Part shown: positions 38,701-50,350 of the stretch, one piece after another
How the letters are laid out: each line of letters starts with the position of its first letter
How positions within the stretch are numbered: the first letter of the stretch is position 1
NCBI RefSeq assembly: GCF_007860075.1
Contig: NZ_SJPP01000001.1
Coordinates: 1,839,980 to 1,903,979, forward strand
Direction of reading: 5' to 3'
Source of the DNA: Symmachiella macrocystis
GTDB taxonomy: Bacteria > Planctomycetota > Planctomycetia > Planctomycetales > Planctomycetaceae
Length of the DNA: 64,000 nucleotides
Position numbers and translations under genes: made by a program
Notes under the pieces: generated by a model
Told to the model about the DNA's origin: nothing
Databases searched by the model: none
Seen by the model: only the letters and a program-made list of their open reading frames with translations

Positions 38701-41199
38701 TCACTCTTTAATCAACCAGATCTCGGCGACTTGCGCTCCGCGACCTGTGATACGTTGCCAGGTCAGATCAAGTACCCCATCCTGCGTTGCTTCGCGGGGA
38801 ATCACAAATTCCAGTGGGGTAACCTCCGGGAGCTTGCCGTCATCCGTCGCCGTAGCCACGGCGGCACTGTCGCTGTAACCGGCAGTGAAACGGCCTCCCT
38901 TCAACGTGTGACCGTAGGGACCGTGGATTTCATATTTGTCGTCGGCGACGAGGCGGATGGTCGCGCTGTAGCGTCCGAGATAGGTCACGCGAATGCGATA
39001 GTTGGCAGTCGGATCGAGCTTTTCGTAATGCATTGTCAAAGGGGCGGCGAACAGAGCTTCCTCGACGTCTAGCCAGGAGAGCCTGTGATGTTCGGCGTTG
39101 TACATAGCATGCGCTTCGCGGGGAGTCGTCACGCCTCCTGGATCGTCCCACAAGGATTTAGGTTTTAAAAGATGCGGCTGTTTCCACGTGCAACCCAGGT
39201 CGTCGTAGAATCCGCCCGGACCGGCATCTTCCCAATCGGTGATGCGTGCGAGACGTGCGAGGCGAACATCCCCCTGTCCCGGTTCCTCAGGCATGGTCGC
39301 TGTGAACCGGCCCGCGAGAATCGCATCGAGTTCGTCCTCGATCCACAGTTTGTCGTTGAGGGGCGTATCGAGAAAGTCCAGCACCGCCCCCCGTTCCGCG
39401 CTCATTGCCTGGTAAGTTTTGACGTCTAATTGCGCGCCGATACTGTCAAAAAGTTGTTTGCCCAGTTCGACAATCCGTGTTCTGAGCGCGTCGGTCGTCG
39501 CATCTTGGTCCGGCTCGGCCAAGACCACGCGTGCATTTTTGATCGCCTGCTCAACGCCGATCTGCGGAGCCTTTTGCAATGCGGCAAGGGCCCGCGCCTC
39601 GCTCTCGTTCGCCTTGATCAGCCGCAGTCGCGTGTATTGGTCATAGTAGGCCCGCAATAGGCACTCCTGAAAACGCCAGTTGCCCAGCAATGCGTCGTCC
39701 GCATTATCTTCCAGGGATTTCCAAAGGGCGAAGGTTTTTTCAACGCCGGCATTCTCAGCCAGCGAACCGGAAAAATTCTCTTCCAACATGAACAGACCAT
39801 CCCGCACCTGTTCGGCGATATCCCAACCGAAAAAGAAGCGGGCATACTCAAGCATAATATCATTCACGTCGCGATCCGGGTTCCAGCCCAAAGCCGTCCA
39901 GGTGAATTTGTTGATGTCATCGCCAACACCGTCGGAATAGGTCACAAAACCGTCGGCGTATTCATCAAACAGGTTGTGAATACGGGCATGCCCCTTTGGC
40001 CGGGGGGCAAATGGCTCGCGACCGAGCGTCTGTGCCAGGGCGCGGTCCCAGCCCGGCACCGGGTATTGCGCACGCAGGCAATGACCAATGTCCGCATAGC
40101 GGCGGATCGGGTAACGCGACGGCACCCGTGCGCGTTGTTCGTCAAGCAGAATCCGCGACCACGCGCCGTAGACCACCCCCGTCACCCACTCCGGTTGCTG
40201 TTGTTGTAGGTAATCGAAAAACCAATTATTCAATTCGGGTCCGAACCCTTGATTGGAAACCCACACACCAAGTCCGGGATGGATTTTGCGTGCCTGCTCG
40301 GCAAACCGACCCGTCCACTGGAACATCAAGTCGGGACGCCGGTGAGAACTCCCGCCGTCGCCGCCGGTGAGATAGATATGGTCCAAGTGCGGAATCACAC
40401 GGAGTCGCTCCAATTGCGATTCAATCGCAGCCAACTCTTCGGCTTCAGTTTTCCCCTCGCCGCCGATCGCCGACCCAAACAGCCAGAAATCGAAACCGTA
40501 ATCCTGGCAAATCCGCGACCACGCCACGGCCATCTCCGTGCCGGTCAATTTGGCATGCGGACCGTCAAGCCCCTTGAGCGAAAATGATGTCGTTTCGAAC
40601 GCATTGGCGCCAAACACCGCCAATTCTCGCATGTATTGTTCATAAGTCTCAGCCGTCCAAGCGTCATAACAATGGGCAAGGGCGCGAAATCCGATTTGGT
40701 GTCCGCGATGAGGGTAGCGCGGTGCGGTCGCGATCCGGTAGTCGGCGGGGAACTCTATGGTTGCGGGCTTTAACTTCAACTGCAACATAAACCGCCCCAC
40801 AGCAAACAGCACGCCTGGTTCGTCATACCCGGCCAGTACCACGATGGGACTCGTGCCTTGTTTGTCGACGGCAATGGCAAAACCTTCCGCCTGCTGGGGA
40901 ACTTTCATTGAGGCAACGAACTCTCGCAATTCCACGGGAGCTTTGTCGGCGCGACAAAGCAAGATGACCGGCGTCTTGCTTTTGCCAAGTGACATGCCAT
41001 GAGCCAGTTCAATTCCGGTCCGCTTGGCGACTTCTTCGGTGAGCACGCGCCGCGCCGTATTAATGACAGTGCCGTCGTCAGGCGTGACGATCTCTGCTTT
41101 CGAGAGATCAATCCAATCCGCCGCGAGCGCGTGGCCGGCAGAAATGGTGGTCAGCAGGACAACAGAAATCAACGTAAGAATAGACCGCATGCAGAACAT
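38701..41199 (-). CDS. large secreted GH20/GH67-like glycoside hydrolase
   Basis: 832 residues from the ATG at 41199, with GGAAGGGG upstream; earlier in-frame starts lack a ribosome site. Signal peptide MRSILTLISVVLLTTISAG. Residues about 30-170 resemble the zincin-like domain that precedes the barrel in GH20 and GH67 enzymes (LTEEVAKRTGIEL, YDEPGVLFAVGRFMLQL). A probable TIM barrel follows (RYPHRGHQIGF, IYLTGGDGG), then helices and a C-terminal beta-rich domain. No catalytic pair could be assigned with confidence. Convergent with the esterase gene. Confidence 0.72.
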   Translation of the reverse strand: MFCMRSILTLISVVLLTTISAGHALAADWIDLSKAEIVTPDDGTVINTARRVLTEEVAKRTGIELAHGMSLGKSKTPVILLCRADKAPVELREFVASMKVPQQAEGFAIAVDKQGTSPIVVLAGYDEPGVLFAVGRFMLQLKLKPATIEFPADYRIATAPRYPHRGHQIGFRALAHCYDAWTAETYEQYMRELAVFGANAFETTSFSLKGLDGPHAKLTGTEMAVAWSRICQDYGFDFWLFGSAIGGEGKTEAEELAAIESQLERLRVIPHLDHIYLTGGDGGSSHRRPDLMFQWTGRFAEQARKIHPGLGVWVSNQGFGPELNNWFFDYLQQQQPEWVTGVVYGAWSRILLDEQRARVPSRYPIRRYADIGHCLRAQYPVPGWDRALAQTLGREPFAPRPKGHARIHNLFDEYADGFVTYSDGVGDDINKFTWTALGWNPDRDVNDIMLEYARFFFGWDIAEQVRDGLFMLEENFSGSLAENAGVEKTFALWKSLEDNADDALLGNWRFQECLLRAYYDQYTRLRLIKANESEARALAALQKAPQIGVEQAIKNARVVLAEPDQDATTDALRTRIVELGKQLFDSIGAQLDVKTYQAMSAERGAVLDFLDTPLNDKLWIEDELDAILAGRFTATMPEEPGQGDVRLARLARITDWEDAGPGGFYDDLGCTWKQPHLLKPKSLWDDPGGVTTPREAHAMYNAEHHRLSWLDVEEALFAAPLTMHYEKLDPTANYRIRVTYLGRYSATIRLVADDKYEIHGPYGHTLKGGRFTAGYSDSAAVATATDDGKLPEVTPLEFVIPREATQDGVLDLTWQRITGRGAQVAEIWLIKE

Positions 41200-41360
41200 G
41201 ACCGCCCCTTCCGATGAAATGCGAATACAACCTATAGAAGTGAGGTTGCTCGATGGGGTGAATGGCAATGGGAGTTACGTGCCACTGCAAACTATCCCAA
41301 CCGAGGCCGTATAGCAACGGTATCGCTAGTCTTTAAGAAGGGGAGCTGGCCGGCAGGCTG

Positions 41361-42314
41361 TCAGACGCTTTTCAACATGTCGGTCAAATAATCCAACACG
41401 CCGCGGGCATCGACCTCCATCACGACGTCGATGTTTGTCTGCCATTGCTCGGTCGCGCGGCGGTCGAAGACGGTCATGCCGCGGGTCAATTCACCGCGAG
41501 TCTCGACATCGATGACCATGCGCTGCGTCTCGAAAAACCGCGGGTGCGTGATGAATGCTAGAGCGGCCAATTCGCGGAGTTGAATCCCCTCCAAGCCCAA
41601 GTGCTCATGGTGCGACCGCAGGTAGTAGGAGAGCGTTTCGTGTAAAAACGCTTGCTCCGCAGATTCCGATTCCAGGCCCAACCGGTTGAATTCCTCAAAC
41701 GTCATCACGACTTGGTTACTGACGTCCAGCGGGACGATGGTTTTGGTGGCGGGGCTGTTGAGAACGTTTCGCGCAGCGGTGGGGTCGTAGAACATGTTGA
41801 ACTCGGCAGCCGCGTTCGCGTCACCACCGACGGCCACTGATCCGCCGAGACAGACGAGGTCGCCCAACAAACTCAAAAAGTCGGGGCAACGTTCGCAGGC
41901 GACTTCGATATTGGTCAGCGGACCTAATGTCAGCAGTGTGCACTCATTGGGACTAGCCCGCACGAGATCAGTCATCAATTTGGCCGATTCATGCCGATGG
42001 TGCAGGTCGGCGACTTCAATTTGGCGGTCACCCAGGCCGGACGGGCCATGCAGTTTGGCGATTTCGCTAATCGCTTGTGACTTGTCGGCGGTCGGTTTGG
42101 CCCCGCTTTCGGCGGCGGTTCCCATACGGGGCCGCTTGTCGGGGTCGATTTGTTCCACAATGGTTTGCAGATTGCGGGTGGCAACGTCGGCCGGGACGCA
42201 ACCCGCTGTAGCGGTGAGGGCGACGACATCAAGTTCGGGGTCGCACAAAGCCGCAATGACAGCTAGGGCATCGCCAATTCCTGGGTCGACGTCTATGATC
42301 AACTTTCGAGGCAA
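41361..42314 (-). CDS. inosine-uridine-type nucleoside hydrolase
   Basis: Cleaves the N-glycosidic bond of nucleosides. 317 residues, standard length. The N-terminal calcium and ribose site reads IIDVDPGIGDALAV instead of the usual DxDPGxDD: the first Asp of the DD pair (Asp14 of the Crithidia enzyme, which contacts the ribose) is Gly, while Asp8, Asp10 and Asp15 equivalents are kept. TLGPLTNIEVA and EFNMFYDPTAA are family motifs. Activity could be altered or shifted to another substrate. Single gene. Confidence 0.86.
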   Translation of the reverse strand: MPRKLIIDVDPGIGDALAVIAALCDPELDVVALTATAGCVPADVATRNLQTIVEQIDPDKRPRMGTAAESGAKPTADKSQAISEIAKLHGPSGLGDRQIEVADLHHRHESAKLMTDLVRASPNECTLLTLGPLTNIEVACERCPDFLSLLGDLVCLGGSVAVGGDANAAAEFNMFYDPTAARNVLNSPATKTIVPLDVSNQVVMTFEEFNRLGLESESAEQAFLHETLSYYLRSHHEHLGLEGIQLRELAALAFITHPRFFETQRMVIDVETRGELTRGMTVFDRRATEQWQTNIDVVMEVDARGVLDYLTDMLKSV

Positions 42315-42570
42315 GAGTGGACTCCTGGGTTGCGCTCGCTCGTAACACTTTTTGTGGCAGAACGTTGCGCATTCTATGCCTCGCCCGGAATTTGGTCAAT
42401 TGCGAATGCGCGTACCGCGCAAAACGATATCACCGCAGCAGCAACTCGGCCTGAGTCGCGATTTTTGTTATGGTGTATTGAGGAATCAAATGCCGCCCAT
42501 CACTGGCGCAACTTCGCGCGATGGCCGATCGATTTGTTAGGGGTTTGGATTTTTCGATGAGCCATCTTCC

Positions 42571-43590
42571 ATGAGCAATTTCACCGACGCGATTTTAAAA
42601 CTCTTGCAGCGCCAAGACCTTTCGGCCCAGGAAATGCGGGACTGTGTGGGCGGCATTATGGACGGCCAATGGACGGCCGCCGAGATCGCCGCACTGCTGA
42701 CAGCCTTGCGGATGAAGGGCGAAGCTGTGGGTGAAATCGTCGGCGCGGCTCAAGCGATGCAGGAACGCGCCGTATCGGTTCCCAGCGACAAGACGGGATT
42801 GCTGGACACGTGCGGGACCGGGGGCGACAAATTACACACCTTCAATATCAGCACGGCGACGGCGATCGTCTCTGCGGCACTGGGGATCCCGGTTGCCAAG
42901 CACGGCAATCGCAGTGTGTCCAGTTCGAGCGGATCGGCGGACGTGTTAGAGGCCTTGGGCGTTAAAGTCGACGTTCCCGTGGCGACCGTCACAGAATGCC
43001 TGGATGAAATCGGCATCGGGTTTTGCTTCGCACCATTGATGCACGGAGCCATGAAACATGCCGCACCAATCCGCCGAACCTTGGGGTTTCCGACGATTTT
43101 CAATCTGCTGGGACCGCTGACCAATCCGGCCCGTGCTGAATTTCAACTGCTGGGGGCCAGTCGCAACGCGACCGCTGAGATCCTGGCGGCAGCTGTTGCC
43201 GAACTAAAGCGCTCGCGGGCCTTGGTGGTTTGTGGCAATGACGAATTGGACGAAGTCAGCCTGTGGGGCACCACCTTGGCCTGGGAAGTGCGCGGTACAG
43301 AGATTTCGCAGCATGAATGGTCAGCCGCATCGTTTGGTGTAGACGAATGTTCAGCGGCCGACCTACGTGTGGAATCGGCCGAGGAGAGTGCTCAGGTCAT
43401 TCAGGAGATTTTCTCCGCAGAACCTGGGCCGCACCGCGATGTGGTGGTTGCCAACGCCGCCGCGGCATTGTTGGCCGTCGGCAGAACCGAGGATCCCATG
43501 GAAGCCGCCACAACAGCAGCAGAGGCGATTGACTCCCGCGCTGCGGAGTTGGTTTTGGCGAAACTGGTCGCCATGACCAATGCGAATTGA
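42571..43590 (+). CDS. trpD: anthranilate phosphoribosyltransferase
   Basis: Second step of tryptophan synthesis: joins anthranilate to PRPP. 339 residues, typical. N-terminal helical domain, then the PRPP site DTCGTGGD, the NIST motif, KHGNRSVSSSSGSADVLE and the FFAPLMH-like CFAPLMHGAMKH. GFPTIFNLLGPLTNPA is also conserved. No other trp gene is adjacent, so the pathway is scattered. ATG at 42571 follows a short leader. Confidence 0.96.
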   Translation: MSNFTDAILKLLQRQDLSAQEMRDCVGGIMDGQWTAAEIAALLTALRMKGEAVGEIVGAAQAMQERAVSVPSDKTGLLDTCGTGGDKLHTFNISTATAIVSAALGIPVAKHGNRSVSSSSGSADVLEALGVKVDVPVATVTECLDEIGIGFCFAPLMHGAMKHAAPIRRTLGFPTIFNLLGPLTNPARAEFQLLGASRNATAEILAAAVAELKRSRALVVCGNDELDEVSLWGTTLAWEVRGTEISQHEWSAASFGVDECSAADLRVESAEESAQVIQEIFSAEPGPHRDVVVANAAAALLAVGRTEDPMEAATTAAEAIDSRAAELVLAKLVAMTNAN

Positions 43591-43600
43591 CGTCCAAAAG

Positions 43601-43628
43601 TTGAGTCTCGTGGCGGGAATTCTATAAT
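43601..43628 (+). promoter_or_regulatory. candidate promoter between trpD and nuoI
   Basis: TTGAGT (43601-43606), 16 bases, TATAAT (43623-43628). Its TATAATTC matches the second promoter candidate downstream. Confidence 0.35.
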
Positions 43629-43738
43629 TCCAGGTACAGAGCGAGCATCAAGCCAGGAATAGGGCGAACAGTGCCACCAGCCAAGCCGATCGGCAACGAA
43701 CACGGGTATTCCCGGAAATGAGAAGCGGCGCATGTGAC

Positions 43739-43766
43739 TTGCAGCGGGACCTTCACGTCATATAAT
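43739..43766 (+). promoter_or_regulatory. candidate promoter of nuoI
   Basis: TTGCAG (43739-43744), 16 bases, TATAAT (43761-43766), about 120 bases before the nuoI start. The rest of 43591-43890 shows no gene. Confidence 0.45.
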
Positions 43767-43890
43767 TCAAGGTGAACGACTTTTTCCTTAGTTGTGAGTC
43801 GGAAACAGCGAGACGGTTTTCAGATTTGACAGTTGGCGGCTTCCCCACGAGCCAAACTTGCGGGGAAGTGATGATAAATCGGAGTTTGTG

Positions 43891-44436
43891 ATGCGTGAAT
43901 GGTTTCGGAATATCTGGGTGGCGGTTTCAACCGTAGTCAGCGGGATGTGGGTTACGATGCGCACCATGCGTAAAACCTACGGCCGTCGAGCCTTTACGCA
44001 AGTTTACGAATACCCCGAAGTCCCGGTTCCCGTCAAAGCGCGATACCGCGGATTTCACCGCTTCGACCTGACAACCTGCATCGGCTGCGACAAATGCGCC
44101 GCTGCTTGTCCGGTGGATTGCATTTACATTGATAAAGTCAAAAGCCCCGTCGGCAAAGGTTTTCGGATCGACGGTTATACGATCGACTACACGAAATGCA
44201 TGTTTTGTGCATTGTGTGTCGAACCTTGCCCGGTCGATTGTATCTTCATGGGGTCTAACCACGACTTGAGCAGTTACGGCCGCGACGGTTGCGTTGTGGA
44301 TTATGCCAAGTTGCCATTGGAAGTGGCGTGGGGACAAACTACGCTGAATCCCACGGCCGTGGCGGAATCCAAAGTGCTCTCCGAACCGGTCTGGGTCAAA
44401 GGCGAACCGAGTCCGTTTGAACCGGCGGAATCATAG
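43891..44436 (+). CDS. nuoI: NADH-quinone oxidoreductase subunit I (two 4Fe-4S clusters)
   Basis: Carries clusters N6a and N6b in the peripheral arm of complex I. 181 residues from the ATG at 43891 with GGAG upstream. Two ferredoxin motifs are complete: [12 protein letters not shown] and [12 protein letters not shown], each followed by VDCI. The N-terminal amphipathic helix [14 protein letters not shown] is usual in NuoI. Gene order is I, DUF2203, A, C, D rather than the standard A-B-C-D...I, so the locus is rearranged. Confidence 0.95.
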   Translation: MREWFRNIWVAVSTVVSGMWVTMRTMRKTYGRRAFTQVYEYPEVPVPVKARYRGFHRFDLTTCIGCDKCAAACPVDCIYIDKVKSPVGKGFRIDGYTIDYTKCMFCALCVEPCPVDCIFMGSNHDLSSYGRDGCVVDYAKLPLEVAWGQTTLNPTAVAESKVLSEPVWVKGEPSPFEPAES

Positions 44437-44621
44437 TCATTTGCGGGATACGCGTACTAACTTTCTTTCAAAACCCACTCGACGGAATCGCGACACAAAA
44501 ATAACGATGGCTTTCAGGTTTTGAAGCTCATCTCTAAAACCGCTGCCTGTAACCAGCATGTTGGTCGTAGGACGACCCGCATGTCGGTCACAGCAGCCTA
44601 TTTCATACAATTGGCCTCACC

Positions 44622-45104
44622 ATGGATTCCACAACATTCGATGGGAAGCTCTTCACGGTGGAAGAGGCCCGCAAGACCTTGCCGTTAGTTCGCGCGATCG
44701 TCGGTGACATCGTACGCCAGGCGAAGGATGTTCGAGAGCGCCAAGAGCGTTTGAAGCGTCTGCATCATTCGCAGGTCAAACGGTCGCAAGAGAGCGACGC
44801 CGACAATCCTTATCGTGAGGAAGTCGAGCAGATCGAACAAGAACTGCGCCGCGATGAAGAAAAGTTGCAGGAGTACGTCGACGAACTGCTGGAACTCGGC
44901 GTTGAATTCAAAGATTTTGAACGCGGTCTAGTCGATTTCCCGCACGCGATGGACGGCCGGGTGGTTTACCTGTGCTGGCATCTGGGCGAAGAGGAACTCG
45001 CGTACTGGCACGAAGTGGACGCCGGATTCTCGGGGCGTCACTCACTTCTGGAAGACTCGCTGACGAGCGAGAAGCCGCTGGATACACAGGACGCGAGTGA
45101 ATGA
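44622..45104 (+). CDS. DUF2203 family protein
   Basis: 160 residues, soluble. The family pattern [18 protein letters not shown] at the start, a charged helical middle (about residues 35-95), and the closing [20 protein letters not shown] mark DUF2203, a broadly conserved family of unknown role. It lies between nuoI and nuoA but 185 and 92 bases away from them. Confidence 0.88.
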   Translation: MDSTTFDGKLFTVEEARKTLPLVRAIVGDIVRQAKDVRERQERLKRLHHSQVKRSQESDADNPYREEVEQIEQELRRDEEKLQEYVDELLELGVEFKDFERGLVDFPHAMDGRVVYLCWHLGEEELAYWHEVDAGFSGRHSLLEDSLTSEKPLDTQDASE

Positions 45105-45196
45105 GGCATTCGCTCGAGTTTATCAAGCTATAAGAAATAACGATTCGGTAACGGTGCACCGACTCCCTGGATACCTAATAAGGCAATCGCAAGACA

Positions 45197-45766
45197 ATGA
45201 CGGATTTGGTCGGACACTTTTTGATGTTCACGCTGGTCGGCGTGATTTTTCTTCTAGCTCCGTTGCTCATCGGCCTTTTGGTTCGCCCCAATAAGCCGAC
45301 AGATGAAAAAATCTCCGTCTACGAGTGCGGCGAACCGACCATCGGCACCAGTTATATTCAGTTCGACCTACGATTTTACGTGGTCGCATTGCTGTTTATT
45401 ATCTTCGACGTCGAAGTCGCCTTCTTCTTTCCTTGGGCCATGATCTTCGGCGGCTCCATGCAGTTGGCCGATGCACAACTCGATCACCGCGCCGAACTGA
45501 GCGCCAAACTGCTCAACCAACCCGCAACTGCCGCGACGCACGAAATTTCGCGGCAAACCGCCATGGACATCGGCTTGCTGGGCGTTGGAGACATTCTCGT
45601 GTTCTTCTCCGTGTTGCTCGTCGGTTTTGCCTACGTCTGGAAACGGGGCGACTTGGATTGGGTCCGGGCCGTGGCACAAGAAATCCAAGAAAAGGCCAAG
45701 CAGGACGGTCCGCCGGTTCCCGCGCCACTCCCCATCGAGCAACGTGAACCCGCTCCTGTTGCGTAG
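45197..45766 (+). CDS. nuoA: NADH-quinone oxidoreductase subunit A
   Basis: Membrane subunit with three helices, near residues 8-30, 64-86 and 125-147. The conserved loop YECGEP after the first helix and DVEVAFFFPWA in the second identify NuoA. At 189 residues it is 40-70 longer than most: an insertion of about 45 residues (around 88-130) separates helices 2 and 3, and there is a Pro/Glu-rich C-terminal tail. The next gene is nuoC; nuoB is missing here. Confidence 0.93.
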   Translation: MTDLVGHFLMFTLVGVIFLLAPLLIGLLVRPNKPTDEKISVYECGEPTIGTSYIQFDLRFYVVALLFIIFDVEVAFFFPWAMIFGGSMQLADAQLDHRAELSAKLLNQPATAATHEISRQTAMDIGLLGVGDILVFFSVLLVGFAYVWKRGDLDWVRAVAQEIQEKAKQDGPPVPAPLPIEQREPAPVA

Positions 45767-45823
45767 TCCCGCGCGTCTCGTTTGTCTTTGCGAATTCCCT
45801 TCCTGATCAGGCAACCCGCCACG

Positions 45824-46351
45824 ATGAATGCCACAGAAATTCATAAGCAACTTGTTGAGAAATTCGGCGACAAAATCATCGCCGTCGACGCCGACGCTCT
45901 CGACCCCTGGATTGAAGTCGCCCCCGACGCGATTGTGGAAGTCAGCACATATTTACGAGACGCAAGCGAACTGCGATTCGACGGGCTGAACAATCTGAGT
46001 GGCGTGGACTACTTTGAACCGGACGAAAAGAAGGCAGCGAAGTTCGAACACGAGCCGCACCTAGAAGTCGTCTACCATCTATACAGTTACACGCACAAGC
46101 ATTTTTTGACGGTCAAAGTCAAACTCCCCCGTTGGCAAAACGACCAGCAAGGACAATTGCCGGAAGTGCCCTCGGTGACCGGCGTGTGGGGCATCGCCGA
46201 TTGGCACGAACGAGAAACCTACGACCTGATGGGTATCCACTTCAGTGGACACCCGAACTTGCGGCGAATTCTCTGCCCGGAAGATTGGGTCGGTCATGCG
46301 TTACGCAAAGATTACGACTTTCCGCTCGAGTACCACGGCGTTCGCAACTAA
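45824..46351 (+). CDS. nuoC: NADH-quinone oxidoreductase subunit C
   Basis: 30-kDa subunit of the peripheral arm. 175 residues from ATG 45824. Family motifs: [10 protein letters not shown] near residue 65, [10 protein letters not shown], and W-x-x-A-x-W-x-E-R-E-x-x-D-L-M-G-I, here [16 protein letters not shown], followed by [10 protein letters not shown]. It ends where the D subunit joins; the gap to nuoD is 117 bases. Confidence 0.95.
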   Translation: MNATEIHKQLVEKFGDKIIAVDADALDPWIEVAPDAIVEVSTYLRDASELRFDGLNNLSGVDYFEPDEKKAAKFEHEPHLEVVYHLYSYTHKHFLTVKVKLPRWQNDQQGQLPEVPSVTGVWGIADWHERETYDLMGIHFSGHPNLRRILCPEDWVGHALRKDYDFPLEYHGVRN

Positions 46352-46468
46352 TCCTCGCCAGCGGCTGGGCGGGAGCCTCGCTCTTACCAAGACCACATAC
46401 GAACTCCGTGAGCAACTGCCGGCGGCACGGTTTAAATTCAAACGACAACACAGCACCGCGAGACCGCG

Positions 46469-47707
46469 ATGAGCATTCAAGTAGAAGATCCCCGGGTCAT
46501 TGAGTTTGACGTCCGTACTGACGAGATGTTGGTCAATATGGGGCCGCAACACCCCAGTACCCACGGCGTGTTGCGATTGTTATTGCGGACCGACGGTGAA
46601 GTCGTGCACGAAGTCACGCCGCACATCGGCTACCTGCATCGCTGCGCGGAGAAAATCGGCGAGAACCTGTCTCCCCCGCAATGGATTCCCTACACCGACC
46701 GGATGGACTATCTGGCCGGCATGAATATGAACCTGGGATTTGCGCTGGCGACCGAAAAACTCATCGGCATGGAAGTTCCTGAAAAAGCGATGACCCTGCG
46801 GGTGATGATTGCTGAATTGGGGCGCATCGCCAGCCACCTGGTCGGCATGGGCGCCTACGGCTTAGACCTGGGAAGTTTCAGCCCGTTTCTTTACGCGTTC
46901 CGCGAACGCGAGATCATTCTCGATTTGTTCGAAGAAGTCTGCGGTGCGCGGCTGACCTATAGCTACATCACCGTCGGCGGCGCCACGCATGACCTGCCGG
47001 CATCGATCAACATTCCGCCCGGACTGGCTTCGTTGACCGGCCGTGATCCGCACGAACATGTCTCCTGGATGGAGGCGACCGAAATGTTCCTGGATTGGTT
47101 GGAGCCGCGGATCCTCGAGTACCACACGCTGCTGACTGAAAACTCCATCTTCATCAAACGGACCGCTTCCATCGGCGAACTGTCGCGTGAAGACGCCATC
47201 AGCTACGGCTGTACCGGTCCGGTACTGCGGGGTAGTGGTGTTGATCACGATCTGCGTCGCGACGGCGAAAGCATCTACACCCGCATGTACGAAGGTTACG
47301 AGTACGAGATCCCGGTTGCCCCCTTTGCAAAGGCGCCGCCCGAAGCGGTCCTGGGCGACAACTGGTGCCGTTTTTACGTGCGGATGATGGAAGTCGTGCA
47401 ATCGATCGGCCTGGTTCGCCAAGCAATCGCTAAATACCCCACAGCTGCCGGTGAGTACCGCGTGCCGTTTAAGTTGAACACCAAACTCCCCTCGGCCGAA
47501 TGCTACTTGGAAACCGAATGCCCCCGCGGCCAGATGGGATTTCATCTCGTCGGCGACGGCAAAGCGGCACCACTTCGCGCACGGGCCAAAAGCTCTTGCT
47601 TCTGCAATCTGTCCGTGACCGCCGACCTCTGCCGCGGCTGCCTGCTAGCCGACATCCCATCGATTGTGGGTTCGTTGGACGTCGTGATGGGTGAGATCGA
47701 CCGCTGA
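46469..47707 (+). CDS. nuoD: NADH-quinone oxidoreductase subunit D, divergent with Cys-rich tail
   Basis: 49-kDa quinone-site subunit, 412 residues. Start and core are canonical: MGPQHPSTHGVLRL, IGYLHRCAEKIGE and RIASHLVGMG. The C-terminal quarter differs from most NuoD: instead of a tail with no cysteines it has CFC and CRGC (Cys377, Cys379, Cys388 and Cys391) inside the otherwise conserved stretch ending DVVMGEIDR. The hydrogenase-type NiFe cysteines (CxxC at both ends of the large subunit) are not reproduced at the N-terminus, so this is not a hydrogenase. See findings. Confidence 0.93.
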   Translation: MSIQVEDPRVIEFDVRTDEMLVNMGPQHPSTHGVLRLLLRTDGEVVHEVTPHIGYLHRCAEKIGENLSPPQWIPYTDRMDYLAGMNMNLGFALATEKLIGMEVPEKAMTLRVMIAELGRIASHLVGMGAYGLDLGSFSPFLYAFREREIILDLFEEVCGARLTYSYITVGGATHDLPASINIPPGLASLTGRDPHEHVSWMEATEMFLDWLEPRILEYHTLLTENSIFIKRTASIGELSREDAISYGCTGPVLRGSGVDHDLRRDGESIYTRMYEGYEYEIPVAPFAKAPPEAVLGDNWCRFYVRMMEVVQSIGLVRQAIAKYPTAAGEYRVPFKLNTKLPSAECYLETECPRGQMGFHLVGDGKAAPLRARAKSSCFCNLSVTADLCRGCLLADIPSIVGSLDVVMGEIDR

Positions 47708-48086
47708 GTCGCACCTGCTGTCGCGCACTTTCTTGGCAATAATTTCTAAGTCGCAGTCAAACCCGGCAATCTGGCCAAGCTGCGCGGCAGCATTCGCCGT
47801 GTTTGACGGACTGCGCCTTGTCTAGGCTTCGAGCGGGCGCATCTATTCGCTATACTTTGCGGCGGATGTGGATTATCGATCTGCAGGCGATTCCGCCATT
47901 TTGGATAGAAGCGCGACCGCGAGAGATGTTGGGGACTGCCCTCAGTCTGATCGGTTCGTGTTGCTTGTCGCGGCGTGATTCATTAAACCACATCCACGCG
48001 GCTATTTTCCGTACATTGGTCGTTCCGCGCGGCGCGCAGTTTGATGCGCGTCGGCATCATAAAACGAAGACGAGACGGCGAAATTC
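47708..48086. other. 379-base intergenic region before the phosphorylase gene
   Basis: No gene or strong terminator seen. A weak -10-like TATACT lies near 47850. It probably contains the phosphorylase promoter. Confidence 0.45.
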
Positions 48087-50231
<2,145 letters not shown>

Positions 50232-50266
50232 CGAGCAGCGCGCTAGTCGGTAACATCGCAAACATA

Positions 50267-50294
50267 GGGCTCGCCGCTGAGTCGGCGGGCCCTT
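50267..50294 (+). terminator. hairpin after the phosphorylase gene
   Basis: 10-bp stem with one wobble pair (50267-50276 with 50283-50292), 6-base loop, followed by only two T. Probable weak terminator. A palindrome, CCGGCGCGCCGG, lies at 50300-50311. Confidence 0.6.
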
Positions 50295-50350
50295 AAAGTC
50301 CGGCGCGCCGGTTTGTGGTTGTATGCGTTCCTCCGGAGTCAAAACGACAG

